Source: Pseudomonas sp. dw_612
GTDB lineage: Bacteria; Pseudomonadota; Gammaproteobacteria; Pseudomonadales; Pseudomonadaceae
Direction of reading: 5' to 3'
DNA length: 64,000 bases
Assembly (NCBI RefSeq): GCF_018449725.1
Contig: NZ_JAAVVC010000008.1
Span: 203,731-267,730, forward strand
Below are positions 49,994 through 59,088 of this stretch, piece after piece; positions within the stretch are counted from its first letter, which is position 1, and every line of letters starts with the position of its first letter. Under the pieces are notes generated by a model that saw only the letters and a program-made list of their open reading frames with translations, did no database searches and was not told the DNA's origin. The translations under genes and the position numbers were made by a program.

Positions 49994-51286
49994 ATGCTTG
50001 CCACACTCGGTGTCATCACCATTCTCTGTTTGCTCGTCGCGGTGATGAGCAAACGCCTGTCGCCCCTGGTGGCCCTGATCGCCTTGCCGATCATCGCCGC
50101 GCTGCTCGGTGGCTTCGGCCTGCAAACCAGCGCCTTCATCATTACCGGCATCAAGAACGTCGCCCCCGTAGTCGGGATGTTTGTGTTCGCGATTCTGTTC
50201 TTCGGCGTGATGACCGACGCCGGGATGCTCGACCCGATCATCGACCGCATCCTGAAACGCGTCGGCACCCGTCCGACACGCATCGTCATGGGCACCGCGC
50301 TGTTGGCGTTGCTGGTGCATCTGGACGGTTCCGGAGCGGTGACCTTTCTGGTGACCATCCCGGCGATGCTGCCGCTGTACACGCGGCTCGGCATGGACAA
50401 ACGCATTCTCGCCTGTGTCACGGCGATGGCGGCCGGGGTCAACTTTTTGCCCTGGACTGGCCCGGTTTTGCGCTCGTCGGCAGCCTTGCATGTGCCGGTG
50501 GCCGACCTGTTTCAACCGCTGATTCCGGTGCAGATTGTCGGCCTTATCTTCGTCTTCACCTGCGCATGGTTCCTGGGCCGCCGCGAAGAAAAACGCCTGG
50601 GTCTGGGCGCCGGTGCGGTGGTGGACGTGATGCCGCAACGGGTGTTGACCGAGGCTGAAATCGCCCTGCGCAAGCCACGGTTGTTCTGGCTCAACCTGGT
50701 GCTGACGGTGGTGGTGATGGGCGTGATGATTGCCGGGGTCGTCGACCCGGTGGTGATGTTCATGCTCGGCACCGTATTGGCCCTGTGCATCAACTACCCG
50801 AACGTCGATGCCCAGCGTGCGCGCATCGACGCCCATGCCAAAACCGCGCTGACCATGGCCAGCATTCTTCTCGCGGCTGGGGTGTTCACCGGGATCATGC
50901 AGGGCAGCGGCATGCTCAAAGCCATGGCCGAAGTCGCGGTGGCGCAGATTCCCGCCGGGCACGGCAAGCTGATTCCGATGGTGGTGGGCTTTATCTCGAT
51001 GCCCCTGAGCCTGCTGTTCGATCCCGATTCCTTCTATTTCGGCATCATGCCGGTGGTGGCTGAAGTCGGCCGTGCCTTGGGCGTCGACCCGCTGCAAGTG
51101 GCCCAGGCCTCACTGCTGGGCGTGCATACCACCGGGTTCCCGGTCAGCCCATTGACCCCGGCGACCTTTCTCTTGGTTGGCCTGTGCAAGATCGAGCTGG
51201 CGGACCACCAGCGCTTCACCATCCCGTTTCTGTTCGCGGCCTCGGTGCTGATGACCCTGACCGCGCTGCTCTTTGGAGTCTTCTGA
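49994..51286 (+). CDS. CitMHS-family metal-citrate/proton symporter
   Basis: This 430-aa protein has about 12 helices. GVITILCLLVAVMSKRLSPLVALI at the start, AILFFGVMTDAGMLDPIIDRIL, HLDGSGAVTFLVTIPAMLPLY (split) and GFPVSPLTPATFLLVGL match CitMHS transporters that take up divalent-metal citrate or similar carboxylates. The ATG at 49994 has AGGA about eight bases upstream. It overlaps the AtuA-family gene by one base, so both belong to one operon. The real substrate is probably a tricarboxylate-like acid but is unproven. Confidence 0.87.
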   Translation: MLATLGVITILCLLVAVMSKRLSPLVALIALPIIAALLGGFGLQTSAFIITGIKNVAPVVGMFVFAILFFGVMTDAGMLDPIIDRILKRVGTRPTRIVMGTALLALLVHLDGSGAVTFLVTIPAMLPLYTRLGMDKRILACVTAMAAGVNFLPWTGPVLRSSAALHVPVADLFQPLIPVQIVGLIFVFTCAWFLGRREEKRLGLGAGAVVDVMPQRVLTEAEIALRKPRLFWLNLVLTVVVMGVMIAGVVDPVVMFMLGTVLALCINYPNVDAQRARIDAHAKTALTMASILLAAGVFTGIMQGSGMLKAMAEVAVAQIPAGHGKLIPMVVGFISMPLSLLFDPDSFYFGIMPVVAEVGRALGVDPLQVAQASLLGVHTTGFPVSPLTPATFLLVGLCKIELADHQRFTIPFLFAASVLMTLTALLFGVF

Positions 51287-52650
51287 TGAAAACCTTACGC
51301 ATCGGTTCCGGTGCCGGTTACTCCGGCGACCGCATCGAGCCGGCGATCGAACTGGCCGAGCACGGCGACCTGGATTACCTGGTGTTCGAATGCCTGGCCG
51401 AGCGCACCATTGCCTTGGCGCAACAGGCGCGGTTGCTCGATCCGCAAGCAGGCTTCGATCCACTGCTGGGCGAGCGCATGCGCCGGGTGTTGCCCTTTGT
51501 CGGGCGCGGCGTTGAGGGGCAGCGTCGGCGCTTGCGGGTGATCACCAACATGGGCGCGGCCAATCCTCTGGCGGCGGCGCAGGAAGTGCGGCGCATCGCT
51601 GGAGAGTTGGGTTTGTCAGGCCTGAAAGTGGTCGCGCTGACCGGCGACGATGTGCTGGCGACGCTACTGGGCGATCCATCGCAGACGTTGGATAACGGTA
51701 AGACCTTGGCTTCCCTCGGCGAGCATCTGATTTCCGCCAATGCCTATCTGGGCGTGGATGGCATTATCGAGGCCTTGCGCGCCGATGCCGACGTGGTAAT
51801 CACCGGTCGCGTGGCGGACCCGTCGCTGTTCCTCGCGCCGCAGATGTTCGAATTCGGCTGGGCGGCGGACGATTGGTCGCGGTTGGGGCGCGGTACGCTG
51901 GTCGGGCATTTGCTCGAATGTGCCGGGCAAATCAGCGGCGGGTATTTTGCCGATCCGGGGTTCAAGGACGTGCCGGATCTGGCGCGCCTCGGCTTCCCGC
52001 TGGCCGAAGTGGATGCTTCGGGGCGGGCAGTGATCAGCAAGGTCGCCGGCTCGGGTGGGCGCATCGATACTGCGACCTGCACCGAGCAGATGATCTACGA
52101 AGTGCATGACCCGGCGGCGTACCTCACGCCGGATGTCAGCGCCGATTTTTCTGGTGTGTCGTTCAGTGTTCAAGGGCCGGACCGGGTGCTGGCGTCAGGT
52201 GCTGACGGCCGGGCGCGACCGCAGTCGTTGAAAGTCTCGGTGGGTTATCTGGATGGCTGGATCGGCGAAGGCCAGATGTCCTATGGCGGGCCGGGCGCGC
52301 TGGCGCGAGGGCGATTGGCGCGAGAGGTGGTTCTGGAACGCTTGAAGCTGACCGGTGTGGTGTTTGAGGAGATTCGTGCCGAGTTGATTGGTGTCGATGC
52401 CTTGCACGGTGTTGAGTTGGGTTCGCGGGCGGACAGTGAGCCTTGGGAAGTGCGCCTGCGAGTCGCCGCCCGTTGTGCGGATCGCGCCGAGGCCGTGCGG
52501 ATCGGCAATGAGGTGGAAACCCTCTACACCAACGGTCCTTACGGCGGTGGCGGGGCCAGCAAGTCGGTGCGTCAGGTGGTCGCGGTGGCGTCGCTGTTGT
52601 TGCCGCGTGATGCCGTCACGTTGCAGATTCATTCGGAGGACTTGGCATGA
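51286..52650 (+). CDS. AtuA-family (DUF1446) protein
   Basis: This 454-aa protein begins MKTLRIGSGAGYSGDRIEPA and contains GDLDYLVFECLAERTIALAQ, VITNMGAANPLAAAQEVRRI, ADVVITGRVADPSLFLAPQMFEF in two parts, and LLECAGQISGGYFADPG, all typical of AtuA/DUF1446, first named from acyclic terpene utilisation. In that pathway its reaction is unclear. Here the neighbours are a citrate-type transporter and a LysR regulator, not acyl-CoA enzymes, so terpene use is unlikely. It starts at the ATG overlapping the CitMHS stop and ends with an ATGA overlap with the next gene. Confidence 0.85.
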   Translation: MKTLRIGSGAGYSGDRIEPAIELAEHGDLDYLVFECLAERTIALAQQARLLDPQAGFDPLLGERMRRVLPFVGRGVEGQRRRLRVITNMGAANPLAAAQEVRRIAGELGLSGLKVVALTGDDVLATLLGDPSQTLDNGKTLASLGEHLISANAYLGVDGIIEALRADADVVITGRVADPSLFLAPQMFEFGWAADDWSRLGRGTLVGHLLECAGQISGGYFADPGFKDVPDLARLGFPLAEVDASGRAVISKVAGSGGRIDTATCTEQMIYEVHDPAAYLTPDVSADFSGVSFSVQGPDRVLASGADGRARPQSLKVSVGYLDGWIGEGQMSYGGPGALARGRLAREVVLERLKLTGVVFEEIRAELIGVDALHGVELGSRADSEPWEVRLRVAARCADRAEAVRIGNEVETLYTNGPYGGGGASKSVRQVVAVASLLLPRDAVTLQIHSEDLA

Positions 52651-52955
52651 AACTGCGTGAACTGGCCCATTCCCGCACGGGCGACAAGGGCGACATCTCG
52701 AACATTTCGGTGATTGCCTTCCGGTCCGACGACTTTCCACGGTTGCGTGAGTGGCTGACGGTGGAGCGGGTCACCGCGCATTTCGCCGAGTTGCTGGACC
52801 CGCAGGGGCCGCCGGTGCGCCGCTATGAATTGCCCAACGTCCACGCGCTGAATTTTGTCTTGCCCGGCATCTTGCGCGGTGGCGTCACCCGCTCCCTGGC
52901 CCTCGACGCCCACGGCAAGGCGCTGGGGGCGGCGTTGCTCGATCTGGCGCTATGA
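52647..52955 (+). CDS. AtuA-associated small protein
   Basis: This 102-aa protein starts MKLRELAHSRTGDKGDISNI and contains PVRRYELPNVHALNFVLPGIL and GGVTRSLALDAHGKALGAALL. It matches the small domain that in some bacteria is fused to the C-terminus of AtuA-like proteins, so it is probably a partner subunit of the protein encoded directly before it, with which it overlaps by four bases. The GDKGD motif suggests nucleotide or metal contact, but this is not proven. Confidence 0.8.
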   Translation: MKLRELAHSRTGDKGDISNISVIAFRSDDFPRLREWLTVERVTAHFAELLDPQGPPVRRYELPNVHALNFVLPGILRGGVTRSLALDAHGKALGAALLDLAL

Positions 52956-53007
52956 AACACCTGATATAGCGGCACTTGAACCAAAACTGTGTACCCTGTT
53001 CCAACCT

Positions 53008-53031
53008 GAGCCCGCCGCCATCTGCGGGCTC
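53008..53031 (+). terminator. Hairpin after the AtuA operon
   Basis: GAGCCCGC (53008-53015) pairs perfectly with GCGGGCTC (53024-53031) around an 8-base loop. No T-run follows, so it may be a weak terminator or part of the next gene's leader. Confidence 0.4.
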
Positions 53032-53103
53032 ATTGGAGGATCACCGGGCGAGGGGTTTTTGCCATTAACGTGACGACCGCAACGGTCTGGCCCAAGGCAA
53101 AAC

Positions 53104-54003
53104 ATGACGCATCTGTTCAAGGTTCTATCGGCGCTGGCCCTGGCAATCGGGTTGACGGGCTGCATCGCATCGCCCATCGAACTGACGCCGCAGACTCAAC
53201 AACGTCTGCAAACCCAGCCACCGATCCGTTTTCTGCTGACCTTCGACGACGGCCCCAGCGCCTCAAGCTTCTGGAATCCGACTGACACCGTGCTCGATGG
53301 TCTCGCGCAAAACCCGCTGCAACCGAACATCAAAGCGGTGTTCTTCGTCCAGACCGGCGCGCCACGGGCCGGCGACAGCGACATCGGTCGACGAGTCATG
53401 CAGCGCGAGCATGCCGAAGGGCAGATCCTCGGTTTTCACACGGCCACCCATTTCCACACCAACCATCGCTCGTTGAGCCCTGAAGACCTGGAACAGTCCC
53501 TGAGCAAGGGCAGCGCCGACATTACTGCGATCACCGGCGCGCCGCCGAGCCTGGTGCGGCCGCCGTTCTGGAATTACGACAAGCGCACCTTCGCCGCCTA
53601 TCAACGGCATGGCATGCACGTGTTGTTGACCGATGTGAGCGCCAATGACGGCAAGATCTGGGGTTTCAACGCCAGCCCCCGGCGCCGGGCGAACATGCTG
53701 CGGCAGTTATCGGAAATCCGTGAACGTATCGCCCAAGGTGAACTGCCCACGGTGGACGGGGTGATTCCGGTGGTGGTGACCTTCCACGACCTCAATCGCT
53801 ACACCGCCCGGCATACCCGCGAATACCTGCAAATCCTGCTCGACAGCGCCAATGCCACCGGGGTGAAAACCGCGCCGAAGCCGTTTTATGACGATCAGGG
53901 CCAATTGCTGCGCGCGGCCATGGCCCGTACCGTCACCGAAAGTGCGGAGCCGGTGCAATTGCCGGGCATCTGGAACTGGCTGTGGGATGGCGATAGCCAT
54001 TGA
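53104..54003 (+). CDS. Lipoprotein polysaccharide deacetylase (NodB-type)
   Basis: This 299-aa protein has a lipoprotein signal (LTGC, lipidation at C20). The NodB-type catalytic domain shows TFDDG (D48, D49), the metal-binding HTATHFH pattern near residue 117 and RPPFW near 155. Family members remove acetyl groups from peptidoglycan or exopolysaccharide using a divalent metal. A late FHDLNRYT stretch may carry the catalytic His. It is anchored to a membrane and acts in the periplasm. No biofilm or polysaccharide operon is adjacent. The ATG at 53104 is set by the signal sequence. Confidence 0.87.
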   Translation: MTHLFKVLSALALAIGLTGCIASPIELTPQTQQRLQTQPPIRFLLTFDDGPSASSFWNPTDTVLDGLAQNPLQPNIKAVFFVQTGAPRAGDSDIGRRVMQREHAEGQILGFHTATHFHTNHRSLSPEDLEQSLSKGSADITAITGAPPSLVRPPFWNYDKRTFAAYQRHGMHVLLTDVSANDGKIWGFNASPRRRANMLRQLSEIRERIAQGELPTVDGVIPVVVTFHDLNRYTARHTREYLQILLDSANATGVKTAPKPFYDDQGQLLRAAMARTVTESAEPVQLPGIWNWLWDGDSH

Positions 54004-54103
54004 GGGCTCGCCAATAATTTTTGTCGTTCGTGGGTGCAGGGTGGCGAAAGCGAATCTACGCTGATGGGGTTGAATCCAATCAATCGCCATGGAGGGCCCC
54101 GTC

Positions 54104-54346
54104 ATGGTTTCGATTCCAGAGCTTTGTCGCATCGTGACATCCGGATTTCAGCCACTGTCGTGCGACTGCTCGGTTAACCCCGACGGCACGCTACGGATCA
54201 AGGTCTTCGAACCGGCGACCGGACGCATCGATCTGTTGCTCACCGGGGTTTCACCCGCGCAACTGACCACGGTTCGCGATATTTCCAACCTGATTGGCGA
54301 ACTTCGCACCGAAATGCGCGCGGGGCGCCGGGCGTTTGCCGGTTAA
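54104..54346 (+). CDS. DUF1652 family protein
   Basis: This 80-aa protein begins MVSIPELCRIVTSGFQPLSC and matches DUF1652, a Pseudomonas family of small soluble proteins with a beta-rich core (CDCSVNPDGTLRIKVFEPATG in two parts) and a C-terminal helix. The function is unknown. I start it at the ATG at 54104 because GGAGG lies eight bases upstream; the earlier ATG at 54089 overlaps that site. Confidence 0.82.
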   Translation: MVSIPELCRIVTSGFQPLSCDCSVNPDGTLRIKVFEPATGRIDLLLTGVSPAQLTTVRDISNLIGELRTEMRAGRRAFAG

Positions 54347-54354
54347 AAGATACA

Positions 54355-54438
54355 TGTAGGAGCTGCCGAAGGCTGCGATCTTTTGATCTTGTTTTTAAAA
54401 GCCAAATCAAAAGATCGCAGCCTTCGGCAGCTCCTACA
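54355..54438. repeat. Class C inverted repeat
   Basis: Arms beginning TGTAGGAGCTGCCGAAGGCT at 54355 and the complement ending at 54438 are separated by about 30 bases. It lies between the convergent DUF1652 and catR genes, eight bases after the DUF1652 stop. Confidence 0.87.
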
Positions 54439-54464
54439 TTAGGTTCCGGGTACCGGGTTCTGAT

Positions 54465-55349
54465 TCAGTGCCGTGGCACCAGCTCATCAATTATCTGCAA
54501 ACAATGGCTCAATCCCGGTGATACATCGCCCAGCCGTCGGCTGAGGATGATCGGTGAGGTGGCGTTGTTTTCCAGCAGGGGGGTGAAGCCGATGTCGTCG
54601 CGGTGCAGCAATTGCACCGAGGCGGGTACCAGGGTGACGCCGATGCCTGCGCCCACCAGGCCAATCGCGGTTTGCAGTTCGTTGGTCCATTGCGCCACGT
54701 GGATGCTGACGCCATAGGATTCGAACAGGGCAATCACATGGTCGGCATAGCTCGGTCGCGGGTTGCCGGGGTAGAGCACGAACGGTTCCTTCGCCAGTTC
54801 GCGCAGGCTGATGGGGCCGGCCAGCAGCGGATGGCCGGCGGGCAGGGCGGCGACCAGGCGATCTTCGGTGAGCACGGTCTGGATAATCGCCGGGTCGTCG
54901 ATGCGGATGCGCCCGAAACCCACATCAATGCGCCCGGCCTTGAGCGCCTGCACCTGTTGCAGGGTGGTCATTTCCGACAGACCCAGCTCCAACTCCAGGC
55001 GCTCGTGGTTGCGCAAGCGCCGAATCAGTTCCGGCAGCACGCCGTAGAGCGTTGACGGCGCAAAGCCGATGCCCAGCCAAGTCTTTTCCCCCAGGCCGAT
55101 CCGCCGCGTGTTGTCGCAGACCTTGCCCAGTTGCTCCAGCAGCGCGCTCGAATGCTCATGGAAAAACCGCCCGGCGTCGGTCAGCTTCAGCGGTCGCCCA
55201 CGCTCCAGCAACTGCACCCCGAGTTCGTCTTCCAGTTGCTGGATCTGACGACTCAATGGCGGCTGCGCAATATGCAACAGCTCGGCGGCGCGGGTGAAGT
55301 TGAGGGTTTGAGCCAATACCTGAAAATAACGCAGATGACGCAGTTCCAT
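54465..55349 (-). CDS. catR: LysR-type activator CatR
   Basis: This 294-aa protein has an N-terminal winged helix (MELRHLRYFQVLAQTLNFTR, LLHIAQPPLSRQIQQLEDELG split) and a muconate-binding domain. In Pseudomonas, CatR binds cis,cis-muconate and activates catBCA, which starts 127 bases away on the other strand. The start at 55349 has GGAGG four bases upstream. The ATAC-N7-GTAT palindrome at 55376 is its expected binding site. Position and similarity make the assignment strong. Confidence 0.92.
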   Translation of the reverse strand: MELRHLRYFQVLAQTLNFTRAAELLHIAQPPLSRQIQQLEDELGVQLLERGRPLKLTDAGRFFHEHSSALLEQLGKVCDNTRRIGLGEKTWLGIGFAPSTLYGVLPELIRRLRNHERLELELGLSEMTTLQQVQALKAGRIDVGFGRIRIDDPAIIQTVLTEDRLVAALPAGHPLLAGPISLRELAKEPFVLYPGNPRPSYADHVIALFESYGVSIHVAQWTNELQTAIGLVGAGIGVTLVPASVQLLHRDDIGFTPLLENNATSPIILSRRLGDVSPGLSHCLQIIDELVPRH

Positions 55350-55375
55350 GGGGCCTCCAAATGCTGGCGAGTTGC

Positions 55376-55390
55376 ATACCTTTAAGGTAT
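55376..55390. promoter_or_regulatory. CatR recognition palindrome between catR and catB
   Basis: ATACCTTTAAGGTAT is a 7+1+7 palindrome with the ATAC-N7-GTAT pattern used by CatR/BenM/CatM-type regulators. TATATT at 55407-55412 is a reasonable -10 box for catB, so the site lies near the -35 region. CatR bound here can regulate both genes. Confidence 0.75.
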
Positions 55391-55476
55391 CAAGCCAGAC
55401 CAATTCTATATTGGCCGCCACGGAAAAGCCGTATGAGAATCCGATTCAGAACTTTAAGAACCTGACGGGTATCGAC

Positions 55477-56625
55477 ATGCGTGCAACAGCCATTCAATCG
55501 ATCGAGACGATCATCGTCGATCTGCCGACCATCCGCCCGCACAAACTGGCGATGCACACCATGCAGAACCAGACCCTGGTGATCATTCGTGTGCGCTGCG
55601 CCGATGGCATCGAAGGTATCGGCGAATCCACCACCATCGGTGGCCTGGCCTATGGCAATGAAAGCCCGGACAGCATCAAGACCAACATCGACCAACACTT
55701 CGTACCGCTACTGATCGGTGAGGACAGCAGCAACATCAATGCGGCGATGTTGCGTCTGGAGCGCAGCATTCGGGGCAATACGTTTGCCAAGTGCGGAATC
55801 GAAACCGCATTGCTCGACGCTCAGGGCAAACGCCTTGGCCTGCCGGTGAGCGAGCTGCTGGGCGGCCGTGTTCGCGATGCACTGCCGGTCGCCTGGACCC
55901 TGGCCAGCGGCGACACCGGACAAGACATCGCCGAAGCGGAAAAAATGCTCGACCTGCGGCGTCACCGCATCTTCAAACTGAAAATCGGTGCCGGTGAGGT
56001 CAACCGCGACCTGGCCCACGTCATCGCGATCAAGAAAGCCCTCGGTGACTGCGCCAGTGTGCGGGTCGATGTCAATCAGGCCTGGGATGAATCGGTGGCA
56101 CTGCGCGCCTGCCGAATCCTCGGCACCAACGGCATCGACCTGATCGAACAACCGATCTCGCGCAACAACCGCGCCGGCATGGTGCGTCTGAACGCGATCA
56201 GCCCGGCGCCGATCATGGCCGACGAATCCATCGAGTGCGTGGAAGACGCCTTCAACCTGGCCCGCGAAGGTGCCGCTTCAGTGTTCGCCCTGAAGATTGC
56301 CAAGAACGGCGGCCCCCGCGCAGTGCTGCGAACCGCCGCGATTGCCGAAGCGGCTGGTATCGGCCTGTACGGCGGCACCATGCTCGAAGGCGGGATCGGC
56401 ACGCTGGCCTCGGCCCATGCCTTCATCACCCTGAACAAACTGGCCTGGGACACTGAGCTGTTCGGTCCGTTGCTGCTGACCGAAGACATTCTCAGCGAAC
56501 CGCTGATCTATCGCGATTTTGAACTGCATGTGCCGAAAACACCGGGCCTGGGCCTGAGTCTGGATGCAGAACGCCTGGCGTTTTTCCGTCGCGACAGGTC
56601 AACCACTGCCGTTTATCAAGCCTGA
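55477..56625 (+). CDS. catB: Muconate cycloisomerase CatB
   Basis: This 382-aa enzyme of the enolase superfamily converts cis,cis-muconate to muconolactone. It has the KxK base motif (FKLKIGAG), metal ligands in RVDVNQAWD, LIEQPI and IMADES, and the second-half LKIAKNGGPR base. Length and motifs match Pseudomonas CatB. The ATG at 55477 gives MRATAIQSIE as in relatives; the open frame extends upstream over the promoter without support. The gene starts the catBCA operon under CatR. Confidence 0.94.
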   Translation: MRATAIQSIETIIVDLPTIRPHKLAMHTMQNQTLVIIRVRCADGIEGIGESTTIGGLAYGNESPDSIKTNIDQHFVPLLIGEDSSNINAAMLRLERSIRGNTFAKCGIETALLDAQGKRLGLPVSELLGGRVRDALPVAWTLASGDTGQDIAEAEKMLDLRRHRIFKLKIGAGEVNRDLAHVIAIKKALGDCASVRVDVNQAWDESVALRACRILGTNGIDLIEQPISRNNRAGMVRLNAISPAPIMADESIECVEDAFNLAREGAASVFALKIAKNGGPRAVLRTAAIAEAAGIGLYGGTMLEGGIGTLASAHAFITLNKLAWDTELFGPLLLTEDILSEPLIYRDFELHVPKTPGLGLSLDAERLAFFRRDRSTTAVYQA

Positions 56626-56635
56626 GGAGAGCATC

Positions 56636-56926
56636 ATGCTGTTCCACGTAAAAATGACCGTGAACCTGCCGCTCGACATGAATCCCGAACTGGCCACCCG
56701 GCTCAAGGCCGACGAGAAAGCCCTGGCCCAGCGCCTGCAAGAGCAGGGCAAGTGGCGGCACCTGTGGCGCATCGCCGGGCACTACGCCAATTACAGCGTG
56801 TTCGATGTCGACAGCGTCCAGGAACTGCACGACCTGCTGATGCAGTTACCGCTGTTTCCGTACATGGCCATCGAGATCGATGCGCTGTGCCGGCATCCTT
56901 CTTCCATTCGCGAGGATGACCGCTGA
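56636..56926 (+). CDS. catC: Muconolactone delta-isomerase CatC
   Basis: This 96-aa protein begins MLFHVKMTVNLPLDM and contains KWRHLWRIAGHYANYSVFDVDS. It is the full usual length of CatC, which forms a decamer and converts muconolactone to beta-ketoadipate enol-lactone. The ATG at 56636 has GAGGAGA just upstream. It follows catB by ten bases and precedes catA. Confidence 0.95.
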   Translation: MLFHVKMTVNLPLDMNPELATRLKADEKALAQRLQEQGKWRHLWRIAGHYANYSVFDVDSVQELHDLLMQLPLFPYMAIEIDALCRHPSSIREDDR

Positions 56927-56977
56927 ACCCGGCCCGTTCAGTTCGCTACGCTTATAACTACAAGATGAGGAACCCCC

Positions 56978-57907
56978 ATGAACGTCAAGATTTCCCACAC
57001 TGCCAGTGCCCAGAAGTTTCTTGAAGAGGCCAGCGGCCTGCTCAACGACGCCGGTGATCCTCGGGTCAAAGCGCTGGTTTACCGCATCCTGCGGGACTCG
57101 GTGAACATCATCGAAGACCTGGCCGTGACCCCGGAAGAGTTCTGGAAAGCCGTGAATTACCTCAACGTGCTGGGTGCGCGTCAGGAGGCCGGTTTGTTGG
57201 TGGCCGGGCTCGGACTGGAACATTACCTCGACCTGTTGATGGACGCCGAAGACGAGCAGGCCGGCAAGTCTGGCGGCACGCCACGCACCGTCGAAGGGCC
57301 GCTGTATGTGGCTGGTGCGCCGCTGTCTGAAGGTGAGGCGCGGCTCGATGACGGCGTCGATCCGGGCGTGACGTTGTTCATGCAAGGCCAGGTGTTGAAT
57401 ACCGCCGGCGAACCGTTGGCCGGGGCGGTGGTGGATGTCTGGCACGCCAACACCGGTGGCACCTATTCGTACTTCGACGCCACGCAATCGGAATTCAACC
57501 TGCGTCGGCGCATCGTCACCGATGCCGAGGGTCGTTATCGTTTTCGCAGCATCGTGCCGTCGGGCTACGGTTGCCCGCCGGACGGTCCGACCCAACAACT
57601 GCTCGATCAATTGGGTCGTCATGGTCAGCGCCCGGCGCATATCCACTTCTTTATCTCGGCGCCGGACCATCGTCACCTGACCACCCAGATTAACCTCGAC
57701 GGCGACAAATACCTGCACGACGATTTCGCCTATGCCACCCGTGATGAGCTGATTGCTCACATCACCTTCAGCGACGATCCGCAACGGGCGGCGGCGTATG
57801 GTGTCAGTGGTCGGTTTGCCGAAATCGACTTCGATTTCACCTTGCAATCATCCGCCCAGCCTGATGAACAGCAACGCGTCGAGCGGGTGCGCGCACTCGA
57901 AGACTGA
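56978..57907 (+). CDS. catA: Catechol 1,2-dioxygenase CatA
   Basis: This 309-aa intradiol dioxygenase cleaves catechol to cis,cis-muconate with Fe(III). The N-terminal helical dimerisation domain (LNDAGDPRVKALVYRILRDS) is followed by the catalytic beta-sandwich with TVEGPLYV and VVDVWHAN. The Fe ligands are likely Y163 (GGTYSYFD), Y197 (PSGYGCPP), H221 and H223 (PAHIHFF). It is the last gene of catBCA. A REP pair separates it from benR. Confidence 0.95.
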   Translation: MNVKISHTASAQKFLEEASGLLNDAGDPRVKALVYRILRDSVNIIEDLAVTPEEFWKAVNYLNVLGARQEAGLLVAGLGLEHYLDLLMDAEDEQAGKSGGTPRTVEGPLYVAGAPLSEGEARLDDGVDPGVTLFMQGQVLNTAGEPLAGAVVDVWHANTGGTYSYFDATQSEFNLRRRIVTDAEGRYRFRSIVPSGYGCPPDGPTQQLLDQLGRHGQRPAHIHFFISAPDHRHLTTQINLDGDKYLHDDFAYATRDELIAHITFSDDPQRAAAYGVSGRFAEIDFDFTLQSSAQPDEQQRVERVRALED

Positions 57908-57983
57908 CAGCGCACGCCTGGGGGAGATTCTATATTGCAGGGGCGCCTTGATGACCTCAGGTGGTGTGTACGACGCAAATCCA

Positions 57984-58075
57984 GTGTGGGAGCGGGCTTG
58001 CTCGAGAAAGCGGTGCGTCTGGCGAAAAGGATGTTGAATGTGACGGCCCCTTCGCGAGCAAGCTCGCTCCCACAG
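57984..58075. repeat. REP inverted pair between catA and benR
   Basis: Two REPs in opposite orientation at about 57984 and 58050 probably mark the end of the catBCA transcript. One copy has a CTCGAGAAAG variant. Confidence 0.85.
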
Positions 58076-58112
58076 GGGTTCCCCCCCTACACACAACAAC
58101 GAGAGTGATCCG

Positions 58113-59072
58113 ATGATGCACGCGCAACTGTTGAGTCAGCGCAGCAGAATATTCGACCACGCCGACCCATACGCGGTGTCGGGTTACGTCAATCAACACG
58201 TCGGCAACCATTGCCTCTTGATGCCCCGTGCCGGCCAGCCGCTGGCCAGTCTCGATCACCGCAAGTTCGCCAGCCTTGACCTGTGCCGCATCAGCTACGG
58301 CGCCAGTGTGCGAGTCACGTCGGGTGCGCTCGACAGCATCTATCACCTGCAAGTCTTGCTGCGCGGCCACTGCCTGTTGCGCGGGCATGGCCAGGAACAT
58401 TACTTCGAACCCGGTGAGTTGCTGCTGATCAACCCCGATGATCCGGTGGACCTGACGTATTCCGAGGATTGCGAAAAATTCATCCTCAAAGTCCCGACCC
58501 GGTTGCTGGAATCAGTGTGCGATGAGCAACGCTGGGGTTATCCGGGGCAGGGCGTGCGATTCCTGGAGAACCGTTATCAGCTCGATCAACTGGAAGGTTT
58601 CGTCAATCTGCTGGCGATGATTTGTCAGGAGGCCGAGGCTACCGAGCAGATACCTCGGGTGCAGGAGCACTACGCGCAAATCATCGTCAGCAAGATGCTC
58701 AGTCTGATGAAAACCAACGTGAGCCGTATCAGCCTCGGCTCGCCGTCGGCCACCTTCGAGATGATTGCCGATTACATCGCGCGCAACCTCAAGCAAGACA
58801 TCGACAGCGAAGCACTGGCCCGTCAGGCGCGGATGAGTGTGCGTTCGCTGTATGGCCTGTTCGAACGCAACGCCGGGGCCACGCCGAAAAACTACATCCG
58901 CCAGAAGCGCCTCGAACGCATCAACGCCAGCCTGAGCGACCCGACCTGCAACGTGCGCAATGTCACGGAAGTGGCGATGGATTACGGCTTTCTGCATCTG
59001 GGACGGTTTTCCGACAGCTATCGCAAGCAGTTTGGCGAGTTGCCGTCCGATACCCTCAAGCGCCGACACTGA
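58113..59072 (+). CDS. benR: AraC/XylS-family activator BenR
   Basis: This 319-aa protein has an N-terminal effector domain (cupin-like HGQEHYFEPGELLLINPDDPV in two parts) and a C-terminal AraC double helix-turn-helix (about 215-315: YIARNLKQDIDSEALARQARMSVRSL, VAMDYGFLHLGRFSDSYRKQF in parts). BenR responds to benzoate and activates benABCD. Two XylS-type boxes lie 181 bases downstream of its stop, before benA. The ATG at 58113 is followed by a second ATG at 58116. It stands between catA and benA. Confidence 0.9.
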   Translation: MMHAQLLSQRSRIFDHADPYAVSGYVNQHVGNHCLLMPRAGQPLASLDHRKFASLDLCRISYGASVRVTSGALDSIYHLQVLLRGHCLLRGHGQEHYFEPGELLLINPDDPVDLTYSEDCEKFILKVPTRLLESVCDEQRWGYPGQGVRFLENRYQLDQLEGFVNLLAMICQEAEATEQIPRVQEHYAQIIVSKMLSLMKTNVSRISLGSPSATFEMIADYIARNLKQDIDSEALARQARMSVRSLYGLFERNAGATPKNYIRQKRLERINASLSDPTCNVRNVTEVAMDYGFLHLGRFSDSYRKQFGELPSDTLKRRH

Positions 59073-59088
59073 GTACCGTAAATCCCCT

